Shown: positions 5,128 through 13,137, counted from the stretch's first letter. The stretch: DNA of 13,189 nt from an uncultured Bacteroidales bacterium (GCA_937884485.1 CALGCG010000084.1:1-13189), one strand, 5' to 3'. Numbers and translations are program-made. Notes: generated by a model from the sequence alone, not told the origin.

Positions 5128-7728
5128 ATGAATATGACAAGCAACGAAATACGCAAAGCCTTCCTCGACTTCTTCGAGAGCAAGCAACACCATGTGGTGC
5201 CGAGCGCACCGATGGTCATCAAGAACGACCCGACGCTGATGTTCACCAACGCCGGCATGAACCAGTTCAAAGACATCTTCCTCGGCAACCAGCAACGCCA
5301 GTGGACCCGCGCCACCGACAGCCAGAAGTGCCTGCGCGTCAGCGGCAAGCACAATGACCTTGAAGAGGTTGGCCACGACACATATCACCACACCATGTTC
5401 GAAATGCTGGGCAACTGGAGTTTCGGCGACTACTTCAAGAAAGAGGCTATCGCCTATGCCTGGGAGTTCCTTACCGAGGTGATGAAAATAAAGAAAGACT
5501 GGCTCTATGTCACCGTCTTTGGCGGCGACGAGAAAGAGGGTCTTGAGATGGATATGGAGGCTTACAACTTCTGGAAAGCGCACATCAGCGAGGACCGCAT
5601 ATTGAAAGGCTCCAAGAAGGACAACTTCTGGGAGATGGGCGACCAAGGCCCCTGTGGCCCCTGCTCTGAAATCCATGTCGACATCCGTCCCGACGAAGAA
5701 AAAGCCAAGCTGCCGGGCAAAGAGCTTGTCAACAAGGACAATCCACAGGTTATTGAAATTTGGAATCTCGTTTTCATGCAATTCAACCGCAAGGCCGACG
5801 GAAGTCTTGAACCGTTGTCGGCCAAGCATATAGATACTGGTATGGGCTTTGAACGCCTCTGCATGGTGATGCAAGGCAAGCGTTCCAACTACGATACCGA
5901 TGTCTTCCAGCCCCTGATTCAGGAGATTGCTTCCAAATGCGGCAAACGCTATGGCGACAACGAACAGGCCGATGTTGCCATGCGAGTGTGCGCCGACCAC
6001 CTGCGTGCCGTTAGTTTTTCGATTGCCGACGGCCAATTGCCCTCCAATGTCAAGGCTGGCTACGTGATTCGTCGAATACTGCGCCGCGCCGTGCGCTACG
6101 GCTATACCTTCCTCGGATTCTCCGAGCCTTTCTTGAACACCCTCGTCCCCACCCTCGTGGGCCAGATGGGGCACCAGTTCCCCGAGCTGCAGAAGCAGCA
6201 GGAGCTCATCCAGCGCATCATCCTCGAGGAGGAGCAGGCTTTCCTGCGCACCCTCGCCGGCGGCATCAAACGCTTTGAAGAATACGCCGCCAAATGTGAC
6301 GGCAAAGTTGTTGATGGCGATTTCGCCTTTGAACTCTTCGATACATATGGTTTCCCTGTCGACCTTACCCAGCTGCTGGCCAGCGAGAAAGGCATGACTG
6401 TCGACATGGAGGGCTTCCAGCGCGGCCTTGCCGCCCAAAAAGAGCGCAGCCGTGGCGCGGCCAAGGTGGAGAATGACGACTGGCAAGAGGTTGTTCCCGG
6501 TGTGACGCAAGAGTTTATCGGCTACGATGAACTGGAGGCGGATGTACACATTACGCGCTATCGCCATGTAAAAGTCAAGGATAAAGAGTTTTATCAACTT
6601 GTTTTCGATCGTACTCCGTTCTATGGTGAAAGCGGCGGACAGGCTGGTGATACCGGCGAATTGACGAATGGAAATGAAAAGCTGAATGTTGTCAATACGA
6701 AGAAAGAAAACGGCTTGACGGTGCATATCGTCGAGCAGTTGCCCTCCGACCTCAAAGCCACCTTCCATGCAGCAGTCGACGCTGCAAAACGCCAGGCAAC
6801 AGCATGTAATCACAGCGCCACCCATTTGATGCACTATGCATTGCGCCAAGTGCTTGGCAACCATGTTGAGCAGAAAGGCTCCAGTGTCGACCCGCAGCGT
6901 TTGCGTTTCGATTTTAGCCATTTCTCCAAGATGAGTCACGAAGAAATACGCGATGTGGAACGGCGTGTCAATGAAATGATTCGTAAGTGCATGCCTCTTG
7001 AGGAGCACCGCCAGATGCCCATTGCGGAAGCCCAGAAGCTTGGAGCAATGGCCCTCTTCGGTGAAAAGTACGGCGACAAGGTTCGTGTAGTCAAATATGG
7101 ACCCAGCATTGAATTCTGCGGAGGAACGCATGTGCAGAACACTGGTATGATTGGCTCTTTCAGAATTGTCAGCGAAGGTGCTGTGGCAGCAGGAATGCGT
7201 CGCATTGAGGCCGTTACGGCTGTGGCTGCCGAACAGCTGGCCAATGCCCAGCAGGACCAACTTGTCAGCCTTGCCGAGCTCTTCAAGGGCACAAAGGATC
7301 TCGGAGCCTCTATTGCCAAGTTGCAGGACGACAATGTTGCACTGAAGGCCGAAGTTGAATCCTTGAAAAAAGAGAAGGCTGCAAATGTGGCTCGAGGCAT
7401 CGCCACTCGTCTCGAAACCAACCCCGTACTTGTTGAGCACATGGACAGCGACGTCACTGCATTGAAGGATGCAGTCATGGCGCTTCGAGCCGACAGGCCC
7501 GACATGGCAGTGGTTCTGGGTAGCATCTCCGATGGTAAACCCACGTTGCTCGTAGTGTTGGGACAGGCGCGTGTGGACGCTGGCCTCAATGCAGGACAGA
7601 TGGTACGAACCCTTGGAAAAGAAATCCAGGGCGGCGGCGGTGGACAGCCTCATTTTGCCACTGCTGGCGGCAAGAACCCCGACGGTCTCGATAGAGCCCT
7701 CAGTCTGGCCAAAGAAATGCTGGCTTAA
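5128..7728 (+). CDS. alaS: Alanyl-tRNA synthetase
   Basis: Class II synthetase that charges tRNA-Ala and hydrolyses mischarged Ser- and Gly-tRNA-Ala. The protein is 866 aa, normal for the family. The catalytic domain begins at once (FFESKQHHVVPSAPM, then LMFTNAGMNQFKDIFLG) and includes GDQGPCGPCSEIH and DTGMGFERL. The editing domain has zinc ligands H562 and H566 (HSATH) and C664 and H668 (CGGTH). A coiled-coil-like stretch and the C-Ala domain (GGGGGQPHFATAGG) close the protein. The reading frame stays open upstream into the GroES-like gene, but homology starts here. ATG 5128 follows an A-rich stretch; ATG 5134, two codons later, is equally possible. No strong terminator is visible after the stop. 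Confidence 0.97.
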   Translation: MNMTSNEIRKAFLDFFESKQHHVVPSAPMVIKNDPTLMFTNAGMNQFKDIFLGNQQRQWTRATDSQKCLRVSGKHNDLEEVGHDTYHHTMFEMLGNWSFGDYFKKEAIAYAWEFLTEVMKIKKDWLYVTVFGGDEKEGLEMDMEAYNFWKAHISEDRILKGSKKDNFWEMGDQGPCGPCSEIHVDIRPDEEKAKLPGKELVNKDNPQVIEIWNLVFMQFNRKADGSLEPLSAKHIDTGMGFERLCMVMQGKRSNYDTDVFQPLIQEIASKCGKRYGDNEQADVAMRVCADHLRAVSFSIADGQLPSNVKAGYVIRRILRRAVRYGYTFLGFSEPFLNTLVPTLVGQMGHQFPELQKQQELIQRIILEEEQAFLRTLAGGIKRFEEYAAKCDGKVVDGDFAFELFDTYGFPVDLTQLLASEKGMTVDMEGFQRGLAAQKERSRGAAKVENDDWQEVVPGVTQEFIGYDELEADVHITRYRHVKVKDKEFYQLVFDRTPFYGESGGQAGDTGELTNGNEKLNVVNTKKENGLTVHIVEQLPSDLKATFHAAVDAAKRQATACNHSATHLMHYALRQVLGNHVEQKGSSVDPQRLRFDFSHFSKMSHEEIRDVERRVNEMIRKCMPLEEHRQMPIAEAQKLGAMALFGEKYGDKVRVVKYGPSIEFCGGTHVQNTGMIGSFRIVSEGAVAAGMRRIEAVTAVAAEQLANAQQDQLVSLAELFKGTKDLGASIAKLQDDNVALKAEVESLKKEKAANVARGIATRLETNPVLVEHMDSDVTALKDAVMALRADRPDMAVVLGSISDGKPTLLVVLGQARVDAGLNAGQMVRTLGKEIQGGGGGQPHFATAGGKNPDGLDRALSLAKEMLA

Positions 7729-7806
7729 AAAAAGTACAACTCCCTTTGCCGCCGCAATTGTCGTGGCAGTCATGTTGCTAACTGCATGAAAGAAAGGTAA
7801 AACTTT

Positions 7807-7838
7807 TTTGTGTGGATTTGGAATTTTTTGTATCTTTG
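7807..7838 (+). promoter_or_regulatory. Promoter for the small gene and tgt
   Basis: TTTG at 7807-7810, a 20-nt spacer, then TATCTTTG at 7831-7838, matching the Bacteroidetes consensus. Transcription would start near 7845 and leave a leader of about 115 nt before the ATG at 7962. I looked in that leader for a preQ1 riboswitch, given tgt downstream, and found no recognisable structure. Confidence 0.83.
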
Positions 7839-7961
7839 CAGTGAACATTGATTGCAACAGAATCTGCCAGGCATGGGTGTATGGGTTTTTGTAACAGTGG
7901 ATTAGGCTGCGGCACATGTAATTTGAACAGAAAGGAATAAACCAATCAAATAACATATACT

Positions 7962-8207
7962 ATGGATTTACAGACCATCACCTCGCTGATGCTTTCCAGC
8001 GATTACAAAGACAGGATGAAAGCCGAGTACTATCACTTGCAGAATCGCAAGGAAAACCTTGAAGCCGTGCTGAAACTGTGGGATAGCGGCAAGCTGCCGT
8101 TCACTCCCGATTGTCCGCGCAGCATCTATGACCTTCAGTTGCGCTCGATGAAAGACTACATGGCCGTACTTGAGGCTCGCGCAAAGATTGAAAGGATCAC
8201 GCTCTAA
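7962..8207 (+). CDS. Small protein resembling the crAss001_48-related family
   Basis: An 81-aa charged, probably helical and cytoplasmic protein with no signal peptide or membrane segment. Its pattern LMLSSDYKDRMKAEYYHLQNRKENL, then LPFTPDCP, then LQLRSMKDYMAVLEARAKIE, resembles what I recall of the small family named after gene 48 of crAss-like phage crAss001, which occurs in phages and bacterial genomes and has no known function. This assignment is from memory of the motif and needs a profile search. The stop TAA (8205-8207) directly abuts the ATG of tgt, so the two are probably translated from one mRNA. No other phage gene is near, so this looks like a resident chromosomal copy rather than prophage. 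Its link to queuosine is unknown. Confidence 0.7.
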   Translation: MDLQTITSLMLSSDYKDRMKAEYYHLQNRKENLEAVLKLWDSGKLPFTPDCPRSIYDLQLRSMKDYMAVLEARAKIERITL

Positions 8208-9371
8208 ATGCCGCTGACTTTTAATCTCCAATCCACATGTGGCAGTGCCCGTGCCGCTACCATCCATACTGACCACGGCGACATAAAAACCCCCATTTTT
8301 ATGCCTGTGGGTACTGCTGGAACGGTTAAAGCAGTACATCAGCATGAACTGCGTAATGACATTGGTGCACAGATAATTCTGGGAAATACATACCATCTGT
8401 ATCTACGTCCGGGATGTGGTATTTTGCGCCAAGCGGGAGGGTTGCATCGCTTCAATGGTTGGAATCTTCCTCTGTTGACCGACAGTGGTGGCTTCCAGGT
8501 TTTTTCTTTGGCTGCCAATCGCAAGCTAAAGGAGGAAGGATGCACATTCCGCAGTCATATCGACGGCAGCAAACACCTGTTCACTCCGGAAAATGTCATG
8601 GATACTGAGCGCATCATTGGTGCAGATATTATGATGGTCCTTGATGAGTGTTGTCCCGGCGATGCTGATTATCGCTATGCTCAACGTTCAATGGAACTTA
8701 CGCATCGTTGGCTCGACCGATGCATTAAGCGTTTCAACGAGACGGAACCCCTCTATGGACACCATCAGGCACTCTTCCCCATTGTCCAAGGTTGCCAATA
8801 TGTGGAGCTGCGCAAAATCAGTGCGGAGTATATAGCAAGCAAAGAGCCGGAGGGCTGCGCCATTGGAGGTTTGGCTGTCGGTGAACCCACGGATGTGATG
8901 TACAGGATGATAGAAGAGGTCAATGCCATTCTTCCCGCCGACCGTCCGCGATACCTCATGGGGGTGGGAACTCCGCAAAACCTTCTTGAAGCCATTGAGC
9001 GCGGTGTGGACATGTTCGACTGTGTAATGCCCACACGCAATGGACGTAACGGTTTGTTGTTCACCCCCGAAGGAACTATAAACATTAAAAACAAGAAATG
9101 GGAGAGCTGTTTCGACATCACTGTTGATCAACTCATAGACAACAACCGCCCCCTCCCTTCCGATAGAACAAAGTCCGAAGGCACGCCCTATACCCTGGCC
9201 TACCTACATCATCTGATACGGGCTGAGGAGATTTTGGGACTGCAAATCTGCTCCATCCACAACCTCAGGTTTTATCTCTGGTTGGTTGGCGAAGCGCGCC
9301 GTCATATTCTCGACGGCACATTTGCGCAATGGAAATCCGCCATGGTTCAGCAGCTCGGCCGCAGGCTTTGA
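8208..9371 (+). CDS. tgt: Queuine tRNA-guanine transglycosylase (TGT)
   Basis: Exchanges guanine at position 34 of GUN-anticodon tRNAs (Asp, Asn, His, Tyr) for the queuosine precursor preQ1. The 387-aa protein keeps the TIM-barrel landmarks: GNTYHLYLRPG, TDSGGFQ with catalytic Asp92, IVQGC, GGLAVGEP and VDMFDCVMPTRNGRNG with the nucleophile Asp271. The C-terminal zinc site is altered: the usual CxCxxC before AYLHHL is absent, and the segment NNRPLPSDRTKSEGTPYTL has no cysteine, although the following SIHNLRFY is kept. From memory, Bacteroidetes TGTs generally lack these cysteines, so this is probably a lineage trait and not damage. The gene starts directly at the stop of the small gene and its last 25 bp overlap the convergent TSCPD gene. 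Confidence 0.96.
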   Translation: MPLTFNLQSTCGSARAATIHTDHGDIKTPIFMPVGTAGTVKAVHQHELRNDIGAQIILGNTYHLYLRPGCGILRQAGGLHRFNGWNLPLLTDSGGFQVFSLAANRKLKEEGCTFRSHIDGSKHLFTPENVMDTERIIGADIMMVLDECCPGDADYRYAQRSMELTHRWLDRCIKRFNETEPLYGHHQALFPIVQGCQYVELRKISAEYIASKEPEGCAIGGLAVGEPTDVMYRMIEEVNAILPADRPRYLMGVGTPQNLLEAIERGVDMFDCVMPTRNGRNGLLFTPEGTINIKNKKWESCFDITVDQLIDNNRPLPSDRTKSEGTPYTLAYLHHLIRAEEILGLQICSIHNLRFYLWLVGEARRHILDGTFAQWKSAMVQQLGRRL

Positions 9372-9616
9372 CCTGCAACCTCTCGCAGTGCCCGCGCCAA
9401 CTGGTCGGGGCATGAGGTGGGACCACCTTGACAGCTGATACCTTCCAGTTTGGAAATCACGTCGTTGATACTCATTCCTTCAACCAATCGTCCAATACCT
9501 TGAAGGTTGCCGTTGCAGCCACCCAGGAATGTGACGTTGTGGATTTTTCCGTCTTCTATGTCGAAGTCTATACGGGCACTGCACGTGCCGAATGTGTTGT
9601 ATGTGTAATGTTTCAT
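9347..9616 (-). CDS. TIGR03905-type TSCPD domain protein
   Basis: An 89-aa cysteine-rich protein of unknown function. The TSCPD motif is at residues 67-71, and the conserved cysteines are C12, C34, C62 and C69, with a fifth at the C-terminus (C89). Motifs such as GTCSARIDFDIEDG and FLGGCNGNLQGI fit the short stand-alone family named TIGR03905. A related TSCPD domain occurs at the end of some B12-dependent ribonucleotide reductases. Four spaced cysteines suggest metal binding or redox chemistry, but that is inference. The gene is convergent with tgt and overlaps its end by 25 bp. It is divergent from the glycosyltransferase, and a TATCTTTG box on its strand lies at 9706-9699. Confidence 0.88.
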   Translation of the reverse strand: MKHYTYNTFGTCSARIDFDIEDGKIHNVTFLGGCNGNLQGIGRLVEGMSINDVISKLEGISCQGGPTSCPDQLARALREVAGQSLRPSC

Positions 9617-9698
9617 GCCATGGCATAACGTGCATCGGAAGGAAATATTGTTGGATGTTGATTATTTGTTGATATTTTTCGCTGCGGGAATGGGAGCG

Positions 9699-9706
9699 CA
9701 AAGATA
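9699..9706 (-). promoter_or_regulatory. -7 promoter box for the TSCPD gene
   Basis: TATCTTTG on the minus strand, a perfect TAnnTTTG match, 82 nt before the start codon at 9616. No good -33 TTTG lies 19-21 nt upstream on that strand, so this is a half-site. It is 9 bp away from the plus-strand box at 9716-9723. Confidence 0.6.
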
Positions 9707-9715
9707 AAATATATG

Positions 9716-9723
9716 TATTTTTG
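9716..9723 (+). promoter_or_regulatory. -7 promoter box for the glycosyltransferase gene
   Basis: TATTTTTG matches TAnnTTTG and lies 23 nt before the ATG at 9747, giving a very short leader. The -33 position falls in the opposing minus-strand promoter region and has no clear TTTG, so the two divergent promoters probably compete for or share polymerase access. Confidence 0.55.
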
Positions 9724-9746
9724 TAGGCTGAAACAAATATTGACCG

Positions 9747-10916
9747 ATGTTCGACTTTTCTCATTTTCTGCCTGATACACAATCTATTGTTATTGCAATT
9801 GTAATGGCAATAACACTGCTATTCTGCTGCTTGTACTATGGATTGTTCCATTTCCGTATAGGCCGCTGGCACCGTAAAGTAAAGGCTCAAGAAGGTACGG
9901 GTGACCTGACCAACAACAATCTGCCGCCGGTAAGTGTTGTGCTGACGGCCCACAACGATGTCTCTTGGCTGAAGGAGAACCTGGTGTACCTTTTGGAGCA
10001 AGATTACCCTGACTTCGAGGTCGTTGTGGTGGATTATCTGAGCCAGGACGACACGCCTTTTGTCCTCAAATTGCTCAAGGACTACTATCCTCATTTGAAG
10101 ATTGTCCCGTTCAAGGAGGATGTGAACCTGTTTCAAGGCAAGAAATATCCTCTGTCCATAGGGATAAAAAGTGCCAAGAACGACATCCTGCTGTTGGCCG
10201 ATCCCGATTGCACTCCCAAGAATATGCAGTGGCTTCGCGGTATGGTGAAGGGTTACTTGAAGAAAGATACCCAAATTGTGCTGGGATACTGTGGGTTGAA
10301 CAGATGCAAAACCTTTCTCGGAGCCTTGCAGCAATACGACAATCTGGCCTATAGTTCGCACTATTTGGGCTGTGCGCTGCTGGGGCACCCCTACACCGGT
10401 TCCGGCCGCAACTTGAGCTATCGCCGCAGCTTCTTCTTCAAGCGCGGCGCATTCATCAACCATTACAGCGTGGCGGGAGGGTCGGACGACCTTTTCGTGT
10501 ACCAGAATGCCACCCGAAACAATACGGCCATTTGCATAAGCGGCGACGCCTGTCTCCGGACCGAGCCAAAGAAAACCTTCGGCGAGTGGCACAAGCTGCG
10601 CCTGTCGCGTGTATCGACGCGCAACTGGCACAGTGTCGGGGGCCGCATGATGGAGGACCTGCTGCCCATCAACGGGCTCCTGTTCTACCTCATGGCTGCC
10701 CTTCTGGTCGTCACGGGCGGCATGCCGTGGGGTGCGGTGCTCGTCGCCGTGGTGGTGAAATGGGCATGGCAGATTATTGCTTTCGCCCAGCTCTGCAAAC
10801 GATTTGAGGGCGGTCTGGTATACCTCGCGGCACCACTTTTTGAAATTTATTTTTTCATTGCAAATACTATTTTGGTCTTAACGCCGTTAGATAATAACAG
10901 AAAATTCAGCAAATAG
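9747..10916 (+). CDS. Membrane-anchored family 2 glycosyltransferase
   Basis: Inverting GT-A fold glycosyltransferase of the GT2 type, 389 aa, likely in the inner membrane with its catalytic domain facing the cytoplasm. A hydrophobic segment at about residues 12-33 anchors the N-terminus. The GT-A domain follows: VSVVLTAHND at 62-71, VVVVDYLSQDDT at about 92-103, and the metal-binding DPD at 152-154 (LLLADPDCTP). An acceptor-side GGSDD at 244-248 and RLSRVSTR near 285-292 occupy the places of the ED and QxxRW-like motifs. Two or three more membrane segments lie at about 309-325, 328-347 and 357-378. The donor sugar and product cannot be inferred. The sigma factor gene begins 48 nt downstream. 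Confidence 0.9.
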   Translation: MFDFSHFLPDTQSIVIAIVMAITLLFCCLYYGLFHFRIGRWHRKVKAQEGTGDLTNNNLPPVSVVLTAHNDVSWLKENLVYLLEQDYPDFEVVVVDYLSQDDTPFVLKLLKDYYPHLKIVPFKEDVNLFQGKKYPLSIGIKSAKNDILLLADPDCTPKNMQWLRGMVKGYLKKDTQIVLGYCGLNRCKTFLGALQQYDNLAYSSHYLGCALLGHPYTGSGRNLSYRRSFFFKRGAFINHYSVAGGSDDLFVYQNATRNNTAICISGDACLRTEPKKTFGEWHKLRLSRVSTRNWHSVGGRMMEDLLPINGLLFYLMAALLVVTGGMPWGAVLVAVVVKWAWQIIAFAQLCKRFEGGLVYLAAPLFEIYFFIANTILVLTPLDNNRKFSK

Positions 10917-10964
10917 TCTTCTGCAAGGAGACTGTATGCCCGAAAAAACGACGTCAGAAGAACG

Positions 10965-11573
10965 ATGGAACCGACAGTGGAAAAAACCGAACGCATGCAG
11001 CATGACTACCAGCTTGTCTGCGACGCCCGCGACCGAGGGAGCCACAAAGCCTATGCCGCGCTCATGGCCTCCTACCGCGAGCCGCTCTACCTGTTGCTGC
11101 TGCGCATGACCCACAACACCACCACGGCGTCGGACCTCACCATGGAGACCTTCAGCAAGGCGTTCCTGCAGCTGCACCGCTATGCCCCTACCGGCACCTT
11201 CAGCTCCTGGCTCTTCTCCATCGGCGTCAACACCTACATCGACCACCTGCGCAAGCGTCGCCCCGACACCGTGTCGCTGGGCAGCATTACCCGCACGGCC
11301 GATGGCGATTTCATTGAATACCAAATCCCCTCCGGGCAACCCAATCCCGAGGAGGAACTCATACGGCGCCAGCGCGACGCGGCGTTGAAAGACATCGTCG
11401 CCTCGCTCAAGGAACCGTACCGCCGCATCATAGAGATGCGCTACTATGAGGACCTCAGCTACGAAGAGATTGCCGAGCGGCTGAAGATACCGCTGGGCAC
11501 GGTGAAGGTGCGCCTGATGAGGGCCAAAACATTGCTTGCCAGCATTATGAAAGAGAAAGGCGATATGGTATGA
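10965..11573 (+). CDS. ECF-type RNA polymerase sigma factor
   Basis: A 202-aa sigma-70 family factor with only regions 2 and 4. Region 2 spans about residues 25-95 (SDLTMETFSKAF, then FSSWLFSIGVNTYIDHLRKRR) and binds the polymerase clamp and the -10 element. Region 4 spans about 145-195 (DLSYEEIAERLKIPLGTVK, helix-turn-helix) and contacts the -35 element. The linker is proline- and glutamate-rich. No anti-sigma gene is adjacent, so regulation may be transcriptional or involve the downstream protein. The ATG at 10965 is taken as the start, though an in-frame ATG at 10995 (MQHDYQLV) also fits. The stop overlaps the next start (ATGA at 11570-11573), so translation is coupled to the outer-membrane protein. 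Confidence 0.93.
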   Translation: MEPTVEKTERMQHDYQLVCDARDRGSHKAYAALMASYREPLYLLLLRMTHNTTTASDLTMETFSKAFLQLHRYAPTGTFSSWLFSIGVNTYIDHLRKRRPDTVSLGSITRTADGDFIEYQIPSGQPNPEEELIRRQRDAALKDIVASLKEPYRRIIEMRYYEDLSYEEIAERLKIPLGTVKVRLMRAKTLLASIMKEKGDMV

Positions 11574-12460
11574 GGAAGATGTGTCTGACACTGGCAATGT
11601 TGATGGCGTCGGCAGTCGCCATGGCTGACGACGACGGGGTGCCGAGGCCTGGGCCTACGGGTCTTTCTGTCTTCGCCAACGCCGGCGCCGTATGGGCCGA
11701 CGGCGTCAATGCCAACTTCTATTCCGGGCGTCCCGGCAACGCCAATACCATCGACCGCGTGCTGCACAGCAACAACTACGGCACGCAGATATGGAACGAC
11801 CTCCGCACCGACGGACTCATCTCCTCGGCCATAGGCAGCTACGAAGAGCTGAAGGTCGTCGAGTATCCCGAAATGTACTACCGCACCTCGTACAACATCG
11901 GCCTCGGGGTGCGCTACGACTACGCCAGCGGGTTCGGCTGGCTGCTGCGCTTCGACATGTGGAGGCTGGAAGCCATCGGAGCCTTCAACCTCAGCAGCAA
12001 CAACGGCACAGGAATCCTCAGCGGCAACCGCCAGTATATCCGCTGCGGAATGCTCGGCCAGGAAGACCGTATCAGCATCGACCTGGCGCTGACGCGCACC
12101 GTCGACCTGGGCATGGGCCTGTGCCTGGAGGTGGACCTCGGCGCAAGCATTAACAACACCAAGGTGAAAGACAACGTGATGGAGATCGGCGGAGGCACCT
12201 ATTCCATCCTCGACATCTGGAACGGCAGCACACCCGACGTGGGCGCCGGCAGCTACGACTATGTCAACCAGGGCGGCATAGGGTTCGGCGTCTTCATGAG
12301 CGGCTACCTGGGCTACCGCATCACGGGCGTCGGCGCCATCAAGCTCGGCTACACCTGCCACCACAGCGAGGCGAACCTCAAGGACTACGACCTGTGGGGA
12401 TGGCACCACTGCCTGAACATCAGATTTGAAATCAATAATTTTAGTTTTTATAATAAATGA
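11570..12460 (+). CDS. Secreted, probable outer-membrane beta-barrel protein
   Basis: A 296-aa protein whose specific family I do not recognise. Residues 1-19 form a signal peptide ending AVAMA before an acidic DDDG. The mature part has alternating hydrophobic and polar stretches with many Gly, Tyr and Trp residues, such as YNIGLGVRYDYASGFGWLLRFDMW and MSGYLGYRITGVGAIKLGYTC, typical of outer-membrane beta-barrels. Size and composition fit a small 8-12 strand barrel, but this is inferred. No SusC/D or TonB features appear. It is coupled to the sigma factor before it and the acetyltransferase after it by ATGA overlaps (11570-11573 and 12457-12460), which suggests an envelope-stress or envelope-remodelling operon. 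Confidence 0.82.
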   Translation: MRKMCLTLAMLMASAVAMADDDGVPRPGPTGLSVFANAGAVWADGVNANFYSGRPGNANTIDRVLHSNNYGTQIWNDLRTDGLISSAIGSYEELKVVEYPEMYYRTSYNIGLGVRYDYASGFGWLLRFDMWRLEAIGAFNLSSNNGTGILSGNRQYIRCGMLGQEDRISIDLALTRTVDLGMGLCLEVDLGASINNTKVKDNVMEIGGGTYSILDIWNGSTPDVGAGSYDYVNQGGIGFGVFMSGYLGYRITGVGAIKLGYTCHHSEANLKDYDLWGWHHCLNIRFEINNFSFYNK

Positions 12461-12984
12461 TAACCTTTACAACATTAGCAGAAAGCGACCATTCGCACTT
12501 TGCGCAAAACCTGTTTGAAGAGGCGTTTCCCGAGCAGGAACGCCCGCCCTTCTCTAGTCTCCGGCACAGAGATGCCGGCAAATTCCATTTCCTTGTGGCC
12601 GAAAACGGCGACGAACCGGTGGGCATACTGACCTACTGGACCTTTGACGACCTCGTCTACATCGAGCACTTCGCCATAGCCGAGGACCTCCGCAACCAGG
12701 GCCTTGGCAAGGCCGCCTTCCTCAACTTCCTCTCCCAGCAGCAGGAGCAGGTGGTGCTCGAGGTGGAGACACCCGTGAGCGAAGAAGCCGAGCACCGCAT
12801 AGAATTCTATGCCAGCATGGGCCTCTTCAGCAACCCCCAGCATTATGTCCAGCCCCCCTACCGCAAAGGCGGCCAGGAGGTGGAAATGATCATCATGTCG
12901 AAATATGAACTCGACGACGACGAATTTTGTGAAATTCGCGACCTTTTGTACCGCGAAGTGTACGGAATAACTGCGACAAAATAA
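12457..12984 (+). CDS. GNAT family N-acetyltransferase
   Basis: A 175-aa cytoplasmic protein with the GNAT fold, expected to transfer an acetyl group from acetyl-CoA to an amine. The central strand (YIEHFAIAEDLR at about 68-79) leads into the pyrophosphate-binding loop RNQGLGKA at 79-86, which matches the Q/RxxGxG/A motif. ASMGLFSNPQHYVQPPYRKG near 124-143 is the usual substrate-side C-terminal region. The acceptor is not predictable. The start overlaps the stop of the outer-membrane gene by ATGA, so it is probably the last gene of the sigma operon; the stop is followed by A-rich sequence and a tRNA promoter. The acidic tail ELDDDEFCEIRDLLYREVYG lies beyond the core fold. Confidence 0.92.
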   Translation: MITFTTLAESDHSHFAQNLFEEAFPEQERPPFSSLRHRDAGKFHFLVAENGDEPVGILTYWTFDDLVYIEHFAIAEDLRNQGLGKAAFLNFLSQQQEQVVLEVETPVSEEAEHRIEFYASMGLFSNPQHYVQPPYRKGGQEVEMIIMSKYELDDDEFCEIRDLLYREVYGITATK

Positions 12985-13065
12985 AAAAAACAGAAAAAAA
13001 TCAAAAGTATAACTTGCGGATACACAAGTGATAATTGGAAAAAACGAAAAAAAACGAAAAAAAAA
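12985..13065. other. A-tract-rich intergenic stretch before tRNA-Arg
   Basis: No gene is visible. The plus strand has repeated A-runs, the last three at 13039-13044, 13047-13054 and 13057-13065, starting 8 and 10 bp apart, close to helical phase. Such runs bend DNA and can act as UP elements; they end exactly at the -33 TTTG. A weak 5-bp hairpin (ACTTG with CAAGT, near 13014-13029) is too short to call a terminator. Confidence 0.5.
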
Positions 13066-13097
13066 TTTGGCCAGTATCAAAAAAGTTAGTACTTTTG
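13066..13097 (+). promoter_or_regulatory. Promoter of tRNA-Arg
   Basis: TTTG at 13066-13069, a 20-nt spacer, then TACTTTTG at 13090-13097, a full match to the Bacteroidetes promoter consensus. Nine adenines (13057-13065) sit directly upstream, the same arrangement as at the SRP RNA promoter. Transcription should begin about 30 nt before the tRNA. Confidence 0.85.
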
Positions 13098-13137
13098 CAC
13101 TCGCTTTCAGGGAAAGAAAAGCCCGAAAACAGCAGAT

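Noticed and set aside
7729..7800. Intrinsic terminator after alaS
   Set aside because: Only a short imperfect stem (TGCCGC with GTGGCA) without a following T-run.
5116..7956. A 946-codon open frame on the minus strand opposite alaS
   Set aside because: Shadow frame in register with alaS codons; no family motif, and it would run antisense across a clear promoter at 7807-7838.
7839..7961. preQ1 riboswitch in front of the tgt operon
   Set aside because: The leader shows no preQ1 aptamer-like hairpin and A-rich tail that I can recognise.
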